Part shown: in pieces, positions 8,705 to 16,803 of the stretch | How the letters are laid out: each line of letters begins with the position of its first letter | Position numbering within the stretch: position 1 is the first letter of the stretch | DNA from: Bacteroidota bacterium | Lineage (GTDB): Bacteria; Bacteroidota; Bacteroidia; JABDFU01 | Assembly (NCBI GenBank): GCA_016183775.1 | Contig: JACPDY010000156.1 | Location: 1-32,444, forward strand | Direction: 5' to 3' | Length of the DNA stretch: 32,444 nt | Program-made: the position numbers and the translations under genes | Notes under the pieces: generated by a model | What the model saw: only the letters and a program-made list of their open reading frames with translations | Database searches by the model: none | Told to the model about the DNA's origin: nothing

Positions 8705-10870
8705 ATGACAACCGCAAAATCCGGGAATGATATTCCGGCAAGTATAGTTGTTTTTCTGGTGGCACTGCCGCTTTCATTGGGGGTGGCTTTGGCTTCCGGC
8801 GCGCCTTTGATATCGGGAGTGATTTCCGGGATCATCGGAGGAATAGTTGTTGGCCTTTTAAGCGGCTCACAAACAAGCGTAAGCGGCCCGGCTGCCGGAC
8901 TTACCGTAATTGTCCTGGGCTGCATCACTCAGTTAAGTTTTGACGTGTTTCTTATTGCTGTTCTATTATCCGGTATAATTCAGATCATTATGGGGGTCTT
9001 GAAGACCGGAATGATAGCCAGTTATGTTCCTTCAAACGTTATTAAAGGTTTATTAGCGGCCATAGGTATTATACTTATTTTTAAGCAACTACCTCATGCT
9101 GTGGGGTATGATATAGATGCCGAAGAAGATTTTTCATTTTTACAACGTGACAATGAAAATACCTTTTCTGAACTCCTGAAAATGGTAAACTACATTACCC
9201 CCGGAGCAATCGTTATCAGCACAGTATCGGTTATCATTTTATTTTATTGGGATAAAACTCCTTTAAAAAAATTAAAAAATGTTCCGGCCTCTCTTTTTAT
9301 AGTGATCCTGGGAGTAGCGCTCAACTATCTTTTTATTAACTTTTTCCCATACCTGAGTATAGAATCGTCTCACCTGGTTAATATCCCTCAACTCAATATC
9401 GACAACCCACAGTCATACCTTCATCTCCCCAACCTTGAACATATAAAAGATTATCGCGTTATAACTGCCGCCTTCACAATTGCCGCTGTAGGGTCATTGG
9501 AAACTCTTTTAAACATTGAAGCCGTTGATAGAATAGACCCTCATAAAAGAGAATCTCCCCCTAACCGTGAATTGGTTGCGCAAGGTGTTGGCAATATGAT
9601 GGCAGGGCTTTGGGGAGGGATCCCTATAACATCTATTATTGTACGAAGCTCGGTAAATATTAACGCCGGAAACGAAACAAAACTATCGGCAGTTCTGCAT
9701 GGTGTGTTTATGCTCATAAGTGTATTGACATTAACTCACGTATTAAATCTGATACCGCTGGCATCACTGGCCGCTATACTCTTAATAACCGGCTATAAAC
9801 TTACAAAGGTGCCCTTGTTTAAAGAAATGTACCGGAAAGGCTGGCATCAATTCATTCCATTTGTCGTTACAATTATTGCCATTGTTTTCACCGATCTGTT
9901 GGTTGGAGTTTTGATCGGACTTACAGTCAGTGTTTTCTATTTAATGCACAGCAATTACAAGAATCCGTTCACAATGGATAAGGATAAATTACATATCGGC
10001 GAAGTGGTACGATTAGAATTAGCTGATCAGGTTTCATTTCTTAATAAACCCTCCATTAAAGATACGCTATGGCAAGTGCCCGAAAATTCAAAAGTGATTA
10101 TTGATGCGACTTATTCCGACTTTATTGACAACGATGTTTTAGAAATAATACACGATTATAAGACCACGGTAGCTCCTGAACGAAATATTCAATTAAATAT
10201 ATTGGGTCTAAAGGAAAAATACGAATTATCCGATCATATACAATTCGTAAATGTTCTCGATAAAAAAACTCAGCAAAATCTATCACCTGCCGAAATTTTA
10301 AACTTACTGAAAGCCGGCAATGAACGATTTATAAACGGCAAATGGAATGAAAAATATTTCCGTCACCAGGTAAATGCCACATCCATGGGGCAAAACCCAA
10401 TGGCGGTAATTATCAGCTGTATAGATTCAAGAACCTCACCCGAAATAATTTTTGATGCAGGGATCGGGGATCTGCTTATTATCCGGATTGCAGGAAACAT
10501 CATTAGCCCCGAAATTATCGGGAGCATTGAGCTCTCTGTCAAAAAAATAGGCGCGAAATTAATCCTGGTAATGGGACATTCGAATTGTGGCGCCGTAAAT
10601 GGGGCTATTCAACAAATACGTGAAGGCAATATAGGAACAGTAACATCCAAAATAGATAAAGCAATTGCAAAATGCGGACACAAGCATTCAGAAATAGACA
10701 CAAATAACATTCACATTATAAAAGAAATAACGTGGATGAATGTTGAAAATTCCATTTCGGAAATACTGGAACAAAGCAGTTATCTGAAAAACCGGTTTTT
10801 AAACAATGAGATAGGGATCGTATCGTCCTATTATGACACCTCTTCCGGAAAAGTATACTACAGCAGATAA
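8705..10870 (+). CDS. SulP transporter fused to beta-carbonic anhydrase
   Basis: This 721-residue fusion has a SulP membrane domain at residues 1-420 (LVALPLSLGVALASGAP near 16, SVSGPAAGLT near 60) and a STAS-like domain at about 430-520. A complete beta-carbonic anhydrase domain runs from about 525 to the end. Zinc ligands and the Asp-Arg dyad are present: C572, D574 and R576 in SCIDSRTS, then H625 and C628 in GHSNCGAV. The likely role is import of bicarbonate with immediate CO2/HCO3- interconversion on the cytoplasmic face. It is the last gene of the SulP-dabA-dabB operon and converges on the phosphatase-like gene 40 bp away. The SulP half is plainly paralogous to the gene at 2595. The frame is unbroken across the junction. 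Confidence 0.92.
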   Translation: MTTAKSGNDIPASIVVFLVALPLSLGVALASGAPLISGVISGIIGGIVVGLLSGSQTSVSGPAAGLTVIVLGCITQLSFDVFLIAVLLSGIIQIIMGVLKTGMIASYVPSNVIKGLLAAIGIILIFKQLPHAVGYDIDAEEDFSFLQRDNENTFSELLKMVNYITPGAIVISTVSVIILFYWDKTPLKKLKNVPASLFIVILGVALNYLFINFFPYLSIESSHLVNIPQLNIDNPQSYLHLPNLEHIKDYRVITAAFTIAAVGSLETLLNIEAVDRIDPHKRESPPNRELVAQGVGNMMAGLWGGIPITSIIVRSSVNINAGNETKLSAVLHGVFMLISVLTLTHVLNLIPLASLAAILLITGYKLTKVPLFKEMYRKGWHQFIPFVVTIIAIVFTDLLVGVLIGLTVSVFYLMHSNYKNPFTMDKDKLHIGEVVRLELADQVSFLNKPSIKDTLWQVPENSKVIIDATYSDFIDNDVLEIIHDYKTTVAPERNIQLNILGLKEKYELSDHIQFVNVLDKKTQQNLSPAEILNLLKAGNERFINGKWNEKYFRHQVNATSMGQNPMAVIISCIDSRTSPEIIFDAGIGDLLIIRIAGNIISPEIIGSIELSVKKIGAKLILVMGHSNCGAVNGAIQQIREGNIGTVTSKIDKAIAKCGHKHSEIDTNNIHIIKEITWMNVENSISEILEQSSYLKNRFLNNEIGIVSSYYDTSSGKVYYSR

Positions 10871-10910
10871 TTTAGCTAAACAAAATTTAAATTCGGGCTA
10901 CCACTTTCCA

Positions 10911-11591
10911 TCAATGATAGTCTCCCTGATCACTCATTATAATGCCCCTTGCTTTCTCAGCCAGGTATAACATTTCAACAGCTATCTGCTTATTCAGATC
11001 GGAATATTTTGATTTTTCCTGCGGGGTTTTCTCAAACACTGTAGGACTCTGATAGGGCAAGTTCATTGCATCCGAACTCAAACTGCTTACCGGTTCGCCC
11101 GCGAAACATATACTTACCACAACACTATTACTTGTATCTATTGTTCCCGATATTGTCTTTGGATAAATGCCATGCTTCTGGTATTGTTCGCTGATATAAA
11201 ATACATAGGCCTTTGGCTTAGTAGTGGACTCCGAGAAGGCAAATCCGGATTTTTTTAAAACAGAAATGACCTCCGGATAGACCTCTGAAACAGTATCTCC
11301 ATATGAAAATGCCATCTTATTAAAAATACCATAATAATAAAAAGCGGTTTGCATCCACGTTTGAAGAAACTGCGTACGCCTGGTATTAGTGCGGCATGTA
11401 AAAATGATATTTCTTTTGTGCGCGATTTCATCTGCCAGTTTGTCTAATATTTCCTTTCTACCGGCCGGAATAGCGAAGTATTCCCTTGTCGCGGTCTCAC
11501 AAAACCGGTTCAGACTTTTATTGAAGCGCAGCTTTTGTGAGTAAGTAACCACAGTCGCAGTTAAAGCAAATAACATCAATATTCTTTTCAT
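10911..11591 (-). CDS. Exported low-molecular-weight phosphatase/ArsC-like protein
   Basis: This 226-residue protein has a clear signal peptide (MKRILMLFALTATVVTYSQ), so it is probably periplasmic. The P-loop of the LMW tyrosine phosphatase/thioredoxin-type arsenate reductase fold is present: C66-R-T-N-T-R-R72 fits C(x)5R, followed by TQ. Near the C-terminus the family region with an Asp-Pro general acid appears to read YQSP (S182-P183), so the acid may be lost. The region QEKSKYSDLNKQIAVEMLYL resembles the C-terminal helix of Bacteroidota homologues. Family members are normally cytosolic, so export is unusual. The gene is divergent from the TonB receptor and has its own Pho-type operator. 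It could be a phosphatase or a phosphate/arsenate binder; activity is uncertain. Confidence 0.6.
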   Translation of the reverse strand: MKRILMLFALTATVVTYSQKLRFNKSLNRFCETATREYFAIPAGRKEILDKLADEIAHKRNIIFTCRTNTRRTQFLQTWMQTAFYYYGIFNKMAFSYGDTVSEVYPEVISVLKKSGFAFSESTTKPKAYVFYISEQYQKHGIYPKTISGTIDTSNSVVVSICFAGEPVSSLSSDAMNLPYQSPTVFEKTPQEKSKYSDLNKQIAVEMLYLAEKARGIIMSDQGDYH

Positions 11592-11596
11592 AAACG

Positions 11597-11641
11597 TGAA
11601 ACTACAGGCTTTAGGTTTTAGAAATGTTAATTAATCATTAA
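11597..11641 (-). promoter_or_regulatory. Pho-box-like operator for the exported phosphatase-like gene
   Basis: Minus-strand units TTAATGA (11641-11635), TTAACAT (11630-11624) and the weaker AAAACCT (11619-11613) are spaced 11 bp. TAGTTTCA (11604-11597) stands in the -7 position with 6 of 8 consensus matches, 18-19 bp after the start of the last unit, as in the other Pho-type promoters here. Two good units and a weak third make this the least certain of the set together with the pstS one. Confidence 0.5.
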
Positions 11642-11679
11642 CAAACGATTATGGTATTTCCCAAAAATAATTCACTTTA

Positions 11680-11735
11680 CTAACATTGTATTAATATTTT
11701 GATAAGGTTAAAGTTACATCATTGGACTTCCTTTG
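11680..11735 (+). promoter_or_regulatory. Pho-box-like operator and promoter of the TonB receptor gene
   Basis: Four units lie at an exact 11-bp period: CTAACAT (11680), TTAATAT (11691), ATAAGGT (11702) and GTTACAT (11713). The -7 element TTCCTTTG (11728-11735) has its TTTG 19 bp after the last unit start. The third unit is poor. The transcript would start near 11740, a few bases before ATG 11756, so the leader is very short. Confidence 0.6.
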
Positions 11736-11755
11736 CATCAATATAATATCCAAAT

Positions 11756-14659
11756 ATGCGACTTAAAAAAATATTGCTATTACTGTTTGTTTACTTATCC
11801 ACAATACATATGTATGGACAAACGGGCAACGAAACCAATAAGCCAAAAAGTGATGCCAAAGGAATTATACAAGGGCAGCTGATCGACAGCAAAACAGGAG
11901 AAACATTGCCGGGTGCAATTGTAACCATCGATGGTACTACTATAGCCGCAATAACTGATATAGATGGAAATTTTCATTTAAGAAACGTGTCACCCGGGAC
12001 ATATAAATTAAATTTCAAACTTATTTCATATGCTACAAAAGTGGTGAGCGATATAACAGTTACCGGGAAAGAGGCCAGGGTTGTGAATATTTCACTTGAC
12101 GCCTCAAGTTCAGAATTGATGGAAATTGTTGTGGAGGCAAAAGTAAACAGGGAATCGAATGTTTCACTTATAATACAACAAAAAAATAACGCGTCTGTTT
12201 CAGATGGCATTTCCGCCGAAACGATCAAACGAACCCCCGACAGAACAACCAGTGATGTATTGAAACGTGTTAGCGGAACCACTATCCAGGAAAATAAATT
12301 TGCAATTATACGCGGGTTAAATGACCGTTATAATTTCGCGTTGATCAATGGCGCTCCTCTTCCCAGCTCCGAAAGCGACAGGAAAGCATTCGCGTTTGAC
12401 ATTTTTCCGGCCAATACGTTAGATAATATTATTATTGTTAAAACCGGAACCCCCGATATGCCGGGTGAATTCGCCGGAGGAATCATTCAGCTGAATACAA
12501 AAAGCATACCTGATGAAAATAAACAAACCGTTTCCATCTCCGGTTCATTTAACTCATTCACAACATTCAAAGAATTTCAAACCTACAAGGGCGGAAAATC
12601 AGATTGGATAGGAGTTGACGATGGGACAAGAGCGTTATCGGGATCAATACCAACATCCGCTGGAATGGGCAGTGCAAGTGTTGATGAAAAGGCCAGGCTT
12701 GCCAAACATATGAGTTATGACTGGGGTATAATTTCAAAAACTGCAATGCCAAATACAAATTTTCAATATAGCTGTGCGCGAAACACAACCATTTTTGGTA
12801 AAGAATTCGGCATACTTGGCGCCCTCACCTACCAGAAAAATTTCAGTACAAACTATACAATACGCAAAGACTTTGAGGGAGAGAACGGGGATATCATAGT
12901 TCCTAAAGTTGCTTTAAAAGATACCTCTTATAACGAGAACACTTTATCAAGCGCACTTCTTAATTTTTCATATAAAATTAACCAGAATAACCTGTTGAGT
13001 TTTAAAAATTTATACAGCATAAACTCCGACGACAGACTCACTATAAGAGCCGGCGCCAGAGATCTTGATCAGACCGACAAAACATGGGAGCGATCATCCG
13101 CCAGGTGGTTTACACAAAATATGTTTTACTCAAACCAACTGAGCGGAGACCACCTTGTTTTTCAGAACAAATGTAAATTCAACTGGAACATTGCATTCAG
13201 CAATATCAACCGAACAGTTCCTGCTTTAAGAAAGAATGTATATCAAAAGGTAGCCCAGGAAGAAAGCGATGCCAATACTCCTTACGTAGCTGTTATACAA
13301 CAAAACGGAGTTTCTACCTTTGGAGGCGGAAATATGTTCTTCTCCGGGTCGGATGAGCAAATGCGCAGCGTAAAATATGATCTATCCATTCCTTCTGATA
13401 TAACAAAATGGGGTATTAAAAACACCATTAAAATAGGTGCCTACCATCAACTCAGGGATCGCGATTTTACTGTCCGGAGCTTTGGATTCTCAAAATACCG
13501 GAAAGGCAGCAGCATTAAATTTGTTGACAGCCTGCTGTTGCTGTCCGACAACCAGATCTTCTCTGAGGCTAACCTTGGGCAAATGAACCTCGCGGCACCT
13601 TATAACGGAGGATTTAAACTGGAAGAATCCACAAAGATCTCAGATAATTACCAGGCGTCTTCACAATTACATGCGGGTTATTTTATGCTGGATACACGCG
13701 TGTTTGAAAAAATCAGGTTAGTGTGGGGCGCAAGGGTCGAATCATACAACCAGGTGTTCAGCTATATTGAGTTTGGAAGCAATTCTTCCAAACACATCGA
13801 CACCACAGTTATAGACATATTGCCATCTGCCAACGTCATCTATTCATTAAATGAAAAAATGAATCTTCGTTTTGCCTATTACAAAACAGTTTCGAGACCT
13901 GAATTCCGTGAGCTGGCACCTTTCTCATTCTACAATTTTATTCTTGACAATATTTGGAACGGCGACCCCACGCTTAAACGTGCCGAAATATATAACTATG
14001 ATTTCCGGTATGAATGGTATCCATCAGGAGTGCAGATGATCTCCGTCTCAGCCTTTTATAAAGACTTTATTAATCCTATTGAAACCGTTAACAGGCATGC
14101 GGTTTCGGGAGCACCAGAATTGTATTTCACCAATATTCCCAAATCAATCAACTACGGTGCGGAGCTGGAATACCGGATCAATCTCGGCATATTCACAAAA
14201 AATGATTCCAACATTCTTCTTTCAAATACAAGCCTTTTCTCCAATATCGCTTTTATCAAATCAGAAGTGGATAACAAAAATGTTGTGGGGGCCACCTCCC
14301 GACCGCTACAGGGACAATCACCCTATGTTGTCAACGGGGGCATTTCGTTTATGCATCCCAAATATGATTTCAGTATAAGCGTAGCATATAATATAGTCGG
14401 AAGACGGATATGGATCGTTGGAAACACACAGGAACCTGATATCTGGGAAAATCCAAGACATGTTTTAGACTTTCAACTGACTAAAACGTTTAAAAAGAAA
14501 TTCGAAATGAAAATCAATGCGCGCGACCTTCTTGCTCAAAATCAGATTTTCTACCAGGACATTAATAAGAACGGGAAGGCCGACAAGAATACGGACAACT
14601 ACATGATAGAAACCAGGTACGCTCCTACCTGCTCTGTTTCTCTTTCCTATAAATTTTAA
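11756..14659 (+). CDS. TonB-dependent outer-membrane receptor, phosphate-locus type
   Basis: This 967-residue protein has a signal peptide (to about residue 22), a carboxypeptidase-regulatory-like beta domain at about 35-123 (IIQGQLIDSKTGETLPGA) and a plug domain at about 140-250 (RTPDRTTSDVLKRVSG, IIRGLNDRYN). A large beta-barrel ends SLSYKF with the terminal aromatic used for barrel assembly. It imports a ligand across the outer membrane using TonB energy. No SusD-type lipoprotein gene follows; the next gene encodes a T9SS-sorted beta-helix protein. Pho-type operator units upstream and the pst genes downstream suggest a phosphorus-containing ligand, which is inference. The length is usual for SusC-independent receptors with this N-domain. 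Confidence 0.9.
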   Translation: MRLKKILLLLFVYLSTIHMYGQTGNETNKPKSDAKGIIQGQLIDSKTGETLPGAIVTIDGTTIAAITDIDGNFHLRNVSPGTYKLNFKLISYATKVVSDITVTGKEARVVNISLDASSSELMEIVVEAKVNRESNVSLIIQQKNNASVSDGISAETIKRTPDRTTSDVLKRVSGTTIQENKFAIIRGLNDRYNFALINGAPLPSSESDRKAFAFDIFPANTLDNIIIVKTGTPDMPGEFAGGIIQLNTKSIPDENKQTVSISGSFNSFTTFKEFQTYKGGKSDWIGVDDGTRALSGSIPTSAGMGSASVDEKARLAKHMSYDWGIISKTAMPNTNFQYSCARNTTIFGKEFGILGALTYQKNFSTNYTIRKDFEGENGDIIVPKVALKDTSYNENTLSSALLNFSYKINQNNLLSFKNLYSINSDDRLTIRAGARDLDQTDKTWERSSARWFTQNMFYSNQLSGDHLVFQNKCKFNWNIAFSNINRTVPALRKNVYQKVAQEESDANTPYVAVIQQNGVSTFGGGNMFFSGSDEQMRSVKYDLSIPSDITKWGIKNTIKIGAYHQLRDRDFTVRSFGFSKYRKGSSIKFVDSLLLLSDNQIFSEANLGQMNLAAPYNGGFKLEESTKISDNYQASSQLHAGYFMLDTRVFEKIRLVWGARVESYNQVFSYIEFGSNSSKHIDTTVIDILPSANVIYSLNEKMNLRFAYYKTVSRPEFRELAPFSFYNFILDNIWNGDPTLKRAEIYNYDFRYEWYPSGVQMISVSAFYKDFINPIETVNRHAVSGAPELYFTNIPKSINYGAELEYRINLGIFTKNDSNILLSNTSLFSNIAFIKSEVDNKNVVGATSRPLQGQSPYVVNGGISFMHPKYDFSISVAYNIVGRRIWIVGNTQEPDIWENPRHVLDFQLTKTFKKKFEMKINARDLLAQNQIFYQDINKNGKADKNTDNYMIETRYAPTCSVSLSYKF

Positions 14660-14751
14660 TTTCCGTTTACACATTTTTAACATGGCATGTCACCCTGCAA
14701 TCGGAATTAAACAAAGAGTTTGATCCCCATACAATTCCTCAATATCTATTA

Positions 14752-14807
14752 ATAATGTTTGCTTAATCCTGTATTAATTACAAGGTAACATTGCCTTTAC
14801 ACTTTTG
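14752..14807 (+). promoter_or_regulatory. Pho-box-like operator and promoter of the beta-helix gene
   Basis: Units ATAATGT (14752, weak), TTAATCC (14763), TTAATTA (14774) and GTAACAT (14785) lie at an exact 11-bp period. CACTTTTG (14800-14807) is in -7 position, with TTTG 19 bp after the last unit start. The start codon at 14833 is 26 bp downstream. This gives the gene its own promoter besides any readthrough from the TonB gene. Confidence 0.62.
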
Positions 14808-14832
14808 CAGTGTAATTAAAACTGAAAAGAAA

Positions 14833-16479
14833 ATGAAAATGAAAAAAATTTACCTCGCATGTATGAGTGGCTTAATGGTAATCTCCATAAGCGCGCAAAC
14901 CAAATTCTGGAACAATGTGCCTTACCAGGGCGCCTTTCCCATAACCGACAACACCCCTGCAACGGACTGGACAAGCGGCTGGGCAAACTTCGATCCGGAG
15001 AATACGGTTTATCCGGCTATAACCATGACAGTCAGTGCGGATATAACTGCAAATACAACCTGGACCACAGGTAGTATAATATTGCTTCAAAATAAAATAT
15101 ATGTTAAGAACGGCGCTACCCTTACCATTCAACCCGGTGTTATTATCCGCGGCGATAATGCAACCGCGGGAACGCTGATCATTACACAGGGTGCTAAAAT
15201 CAATGCCCAGGGAACCGCCTCCAATCCCATTGTGTTCACATCTAATGAAGCTATTGGGAACAGGGCCGAAGGCGATTGGGGTGGTGTAATCATTCTTGGC
15301 AAAGCTGTTTCTAACCAGGGAACTTCTAATATTGAAGGTCTTGCCGCTACAACTGACACACAATTCGGAGGTTCTGACGACCAGGATTCTTCAGGTGTAC
15401 TTTCGTATGTGCGAATTGAGTTTCCTGGTGTGGAATTCCAGCCCACTAAAGAAATTAATGGATTAACAATGGGCGCTGTGGGTTCAAAAACACAGATCGA
15501 TCATATTCAGGTGTCATTTTCCGGTGATGATTCTTATGAATGGTTTGGCGGAACGGTATCTGCAAAGTACCTCATCGCCTTCCGGGGTCTGGATGATGAT
15601 TTTGATACTGATTTTGGTTTCAGGGGACGCATACAGTTCGGACTGGCCATTCGCGATAAAGATCTTTCCGATGCTGCCGGCGATTCCAATAGCTTTGAAT
15701 CTGATAATGATGCGAGTGGTTCTAACATGCAGCCTCTTACTGCAGCTGTATTTTCTAATATTACCATTGTTGGCCCTAAGAGGGATGGCTTGACTGCCCT
15801 TCCTGTAGGCGAGAAGTTTGAGAAAGCTTTCCGCATCAGGAGAAACAGTTCTGTTTCCATATTTAACTCGCTCATCATTGGTTGGGAAAAAGGATTATCT
15901 GTTGAAGGCTCTGCTACCGAAAATAACTTTACAGGTGATACCGCTTATTTTTCAAACAATCTCCTGGTTGATCTCCCTGCAGGGGTTAATGTCGTTACGG
16001 CTGCAAGTTCCTTTTACGCTACCTTCTTTGGAAGCGACATGAACGATTCTACTAAAACAAAAACGCAGGTGAATTGGGTGAATCCGTTCCCTTCTAATTT
16101 GTACGACAGTCCTGACTTCAGATTAAATACGGGATCTGTAGCGGCAACTGGCGCTGATTTTAACAACATAAAGTTTGCAGGCCAGATAACCTCAGTCAGC
16201 AAAGGGAAAGATTCTGAATTTTCGGGAGTATCTGTATATCCTAACCCGGCTCAAAATAATTCCTCACTTACTTTTGAGCTGAACAACCCTTCTATGGTAA
16301 ACATTTCTTTACATAGTGTTACAGGACAAGAAGTGGTTTCCATACTCAAGAATATTCAGATGCCTGCAGGAGTTCAACAGGTAAATATAAACACAGAGGA
16401 GTTTAGTTCTGGAATTTACTTTCTGAATATAACAGTTCTGGAATTAACCAAAACGATAAAACTGGTGGTAAATAAATAA
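14833..16479 (+). CDS. T9SS-secreted right-handed beta-helix surface protein
   Basis: This 548-residue protein starts at ATG 14833 with a signal peptide (KKIYLACMSGLMVISISAQ). The TTG at 14791 lies in the promoter and is rejected. The body contains short beta-helix-like rungs (NGATLTIQPGVIIRG, then GDWGGVIILGKA) and many Asp/Gly turns such as RGLDDDFDTDFGFRG. From about residue 463 a type IX sorting domain begins (SVYPNPAQ) and ends KTIKLVVNK, so the protein is exported and attached to the cell surface. It lies between the TonB receptor and the OprP-type porin and has a Pho-type operator, so it may bind phosphate or an organic phosphorus compound at the surface. No catalytic motif was recognised. 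A strong terminator follows. Confidence 0.82.
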   Translation: MKMKKIYLACMSGLMVISISAQTKFWNNVPYQGAFPITDNTPATDWTSGWANFDPENTVYPAITMTVSADITANTTWTTGSIILLQNKIYVKNGATLTIQPGVIIRGDNATAGTLIITQGAKINAQGTASNPIVFTSNEAIGNRAEGDWGGVIILGKAVSNQGTSNIEGLAATTDTQFGGSDDQDSSGVLSYVRIEFPGVEFQPTKEINGLTMGAVGSKTQIDHIQVSFSGDDSYEWFGGTVSAKYLIAFRGLDDDFDTDFGFRGRIQFGLAIRDKDLSDAAGDSNSFESDNDASGSNMQPLTAAVFSNITIVGPKRDGLTALPVGEKFEKAFRIRRNSSVSIFNSLIIGWEKGLSVEGSATENNFTGDTAYFSNNLLVDLPAGVNVVTAASSFYATFFGSDMNDSTKTKTQVNWVNPFPSNLYDSPDFRLNTGSVAATGADFNNIKFAGQITSVSKGKDSEFSGVSVYPNPAQNNSSLTFELNNPSMVNISLHSVTGQEVVSILKNIQMPAGVQQVNINTEEFSSGIYFLNITVLELTKTIKLVVNK

Positions 16480-16493
16480 CAAACCGCGAAAAC

Positions 16494-16531
16494 AAAAAAA
16501 GCCTTTTCATTTCTATGGAGAGGCTTTTTTT
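16494..16531 (+). terminator. Rho-independent terminator after the beta-helix gene
   Basis: AAAAAAAGCCT (16494-16504) pairs with AGGCTTTTTTT (16521-16531). The inner bases continue the stem with G-U pairs to a TTCT loop, and the U run follows directly. It separates the TonB/beta-helix unit from the porin-pst unit. The A run on the 5' side could make it work in both directions. Confidence 0.85.
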
Positions 16532-16700
16532 ATGAGATAAGACCCTCCAGATATTTCCGATAAAGCCTTTGAAATAAATGGCCTGTTTAACACAAATCTG
16601 TTTTTTGAAGATTTTCTGCCTATTGATATTATACCTGATCCGATCCAACAATCGAAAATCAATACGCCGCCTAAAGGCCTTTTACACCCGAATCCGGCAA
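16532..16700. other. Non-coding part of the beta-helix/porin gap
   Basis: The gap between the beta-helix and porin genes is 324 bp. It holds the terminator (16494-16531) and the Pho-type promoter (16701-16756). Between them short open frames exist on both strands (for example a 64-codon minus frame), but none has a recognisable product or plausible start context. I see no RNA gene. Confidence 0.5.
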
Positions 16701-16756
16701 TTAACAATTATTTAACATTGAATACGCATTTAATTAACGTCACTGAAAGTTCTTTG
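16701..16756 (+). promoter_or_regulatory. Pho-box-like operator and promoter of the porin gene
   Basis: Units TTAACAA (16701), TTAACAT (16712), TACGCAT (16723) and TTAACGT (16734) lie at an exact 11-bp period. GTTCTTTG (16749-16756) follows, its TTTG 19 bp after the last unit start. This is the clearest four-unit example in the window. The start ATG is 48 bp downstream at 16804. Confidence 0.7.
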
Positions 16757-16803
16757 TCGTGTTAAATGTAAAATATTTGTTAATTAATTGTAATTGTAAA
16801 CTT

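Noticed and set aside
14872-15363. 163-codon minus-strand open frame inside the beta-helix gene
   Set aside because: It lies antisense to a well-supported gene, has low-quality composition and no recognisable domain.
16513-16707. 64-codon minus-strand frame in the beta-helix/porin gap
   Set aside because: It overlaps the terminator stem and a Pho-type unit, has no promoter and no recognisable product.
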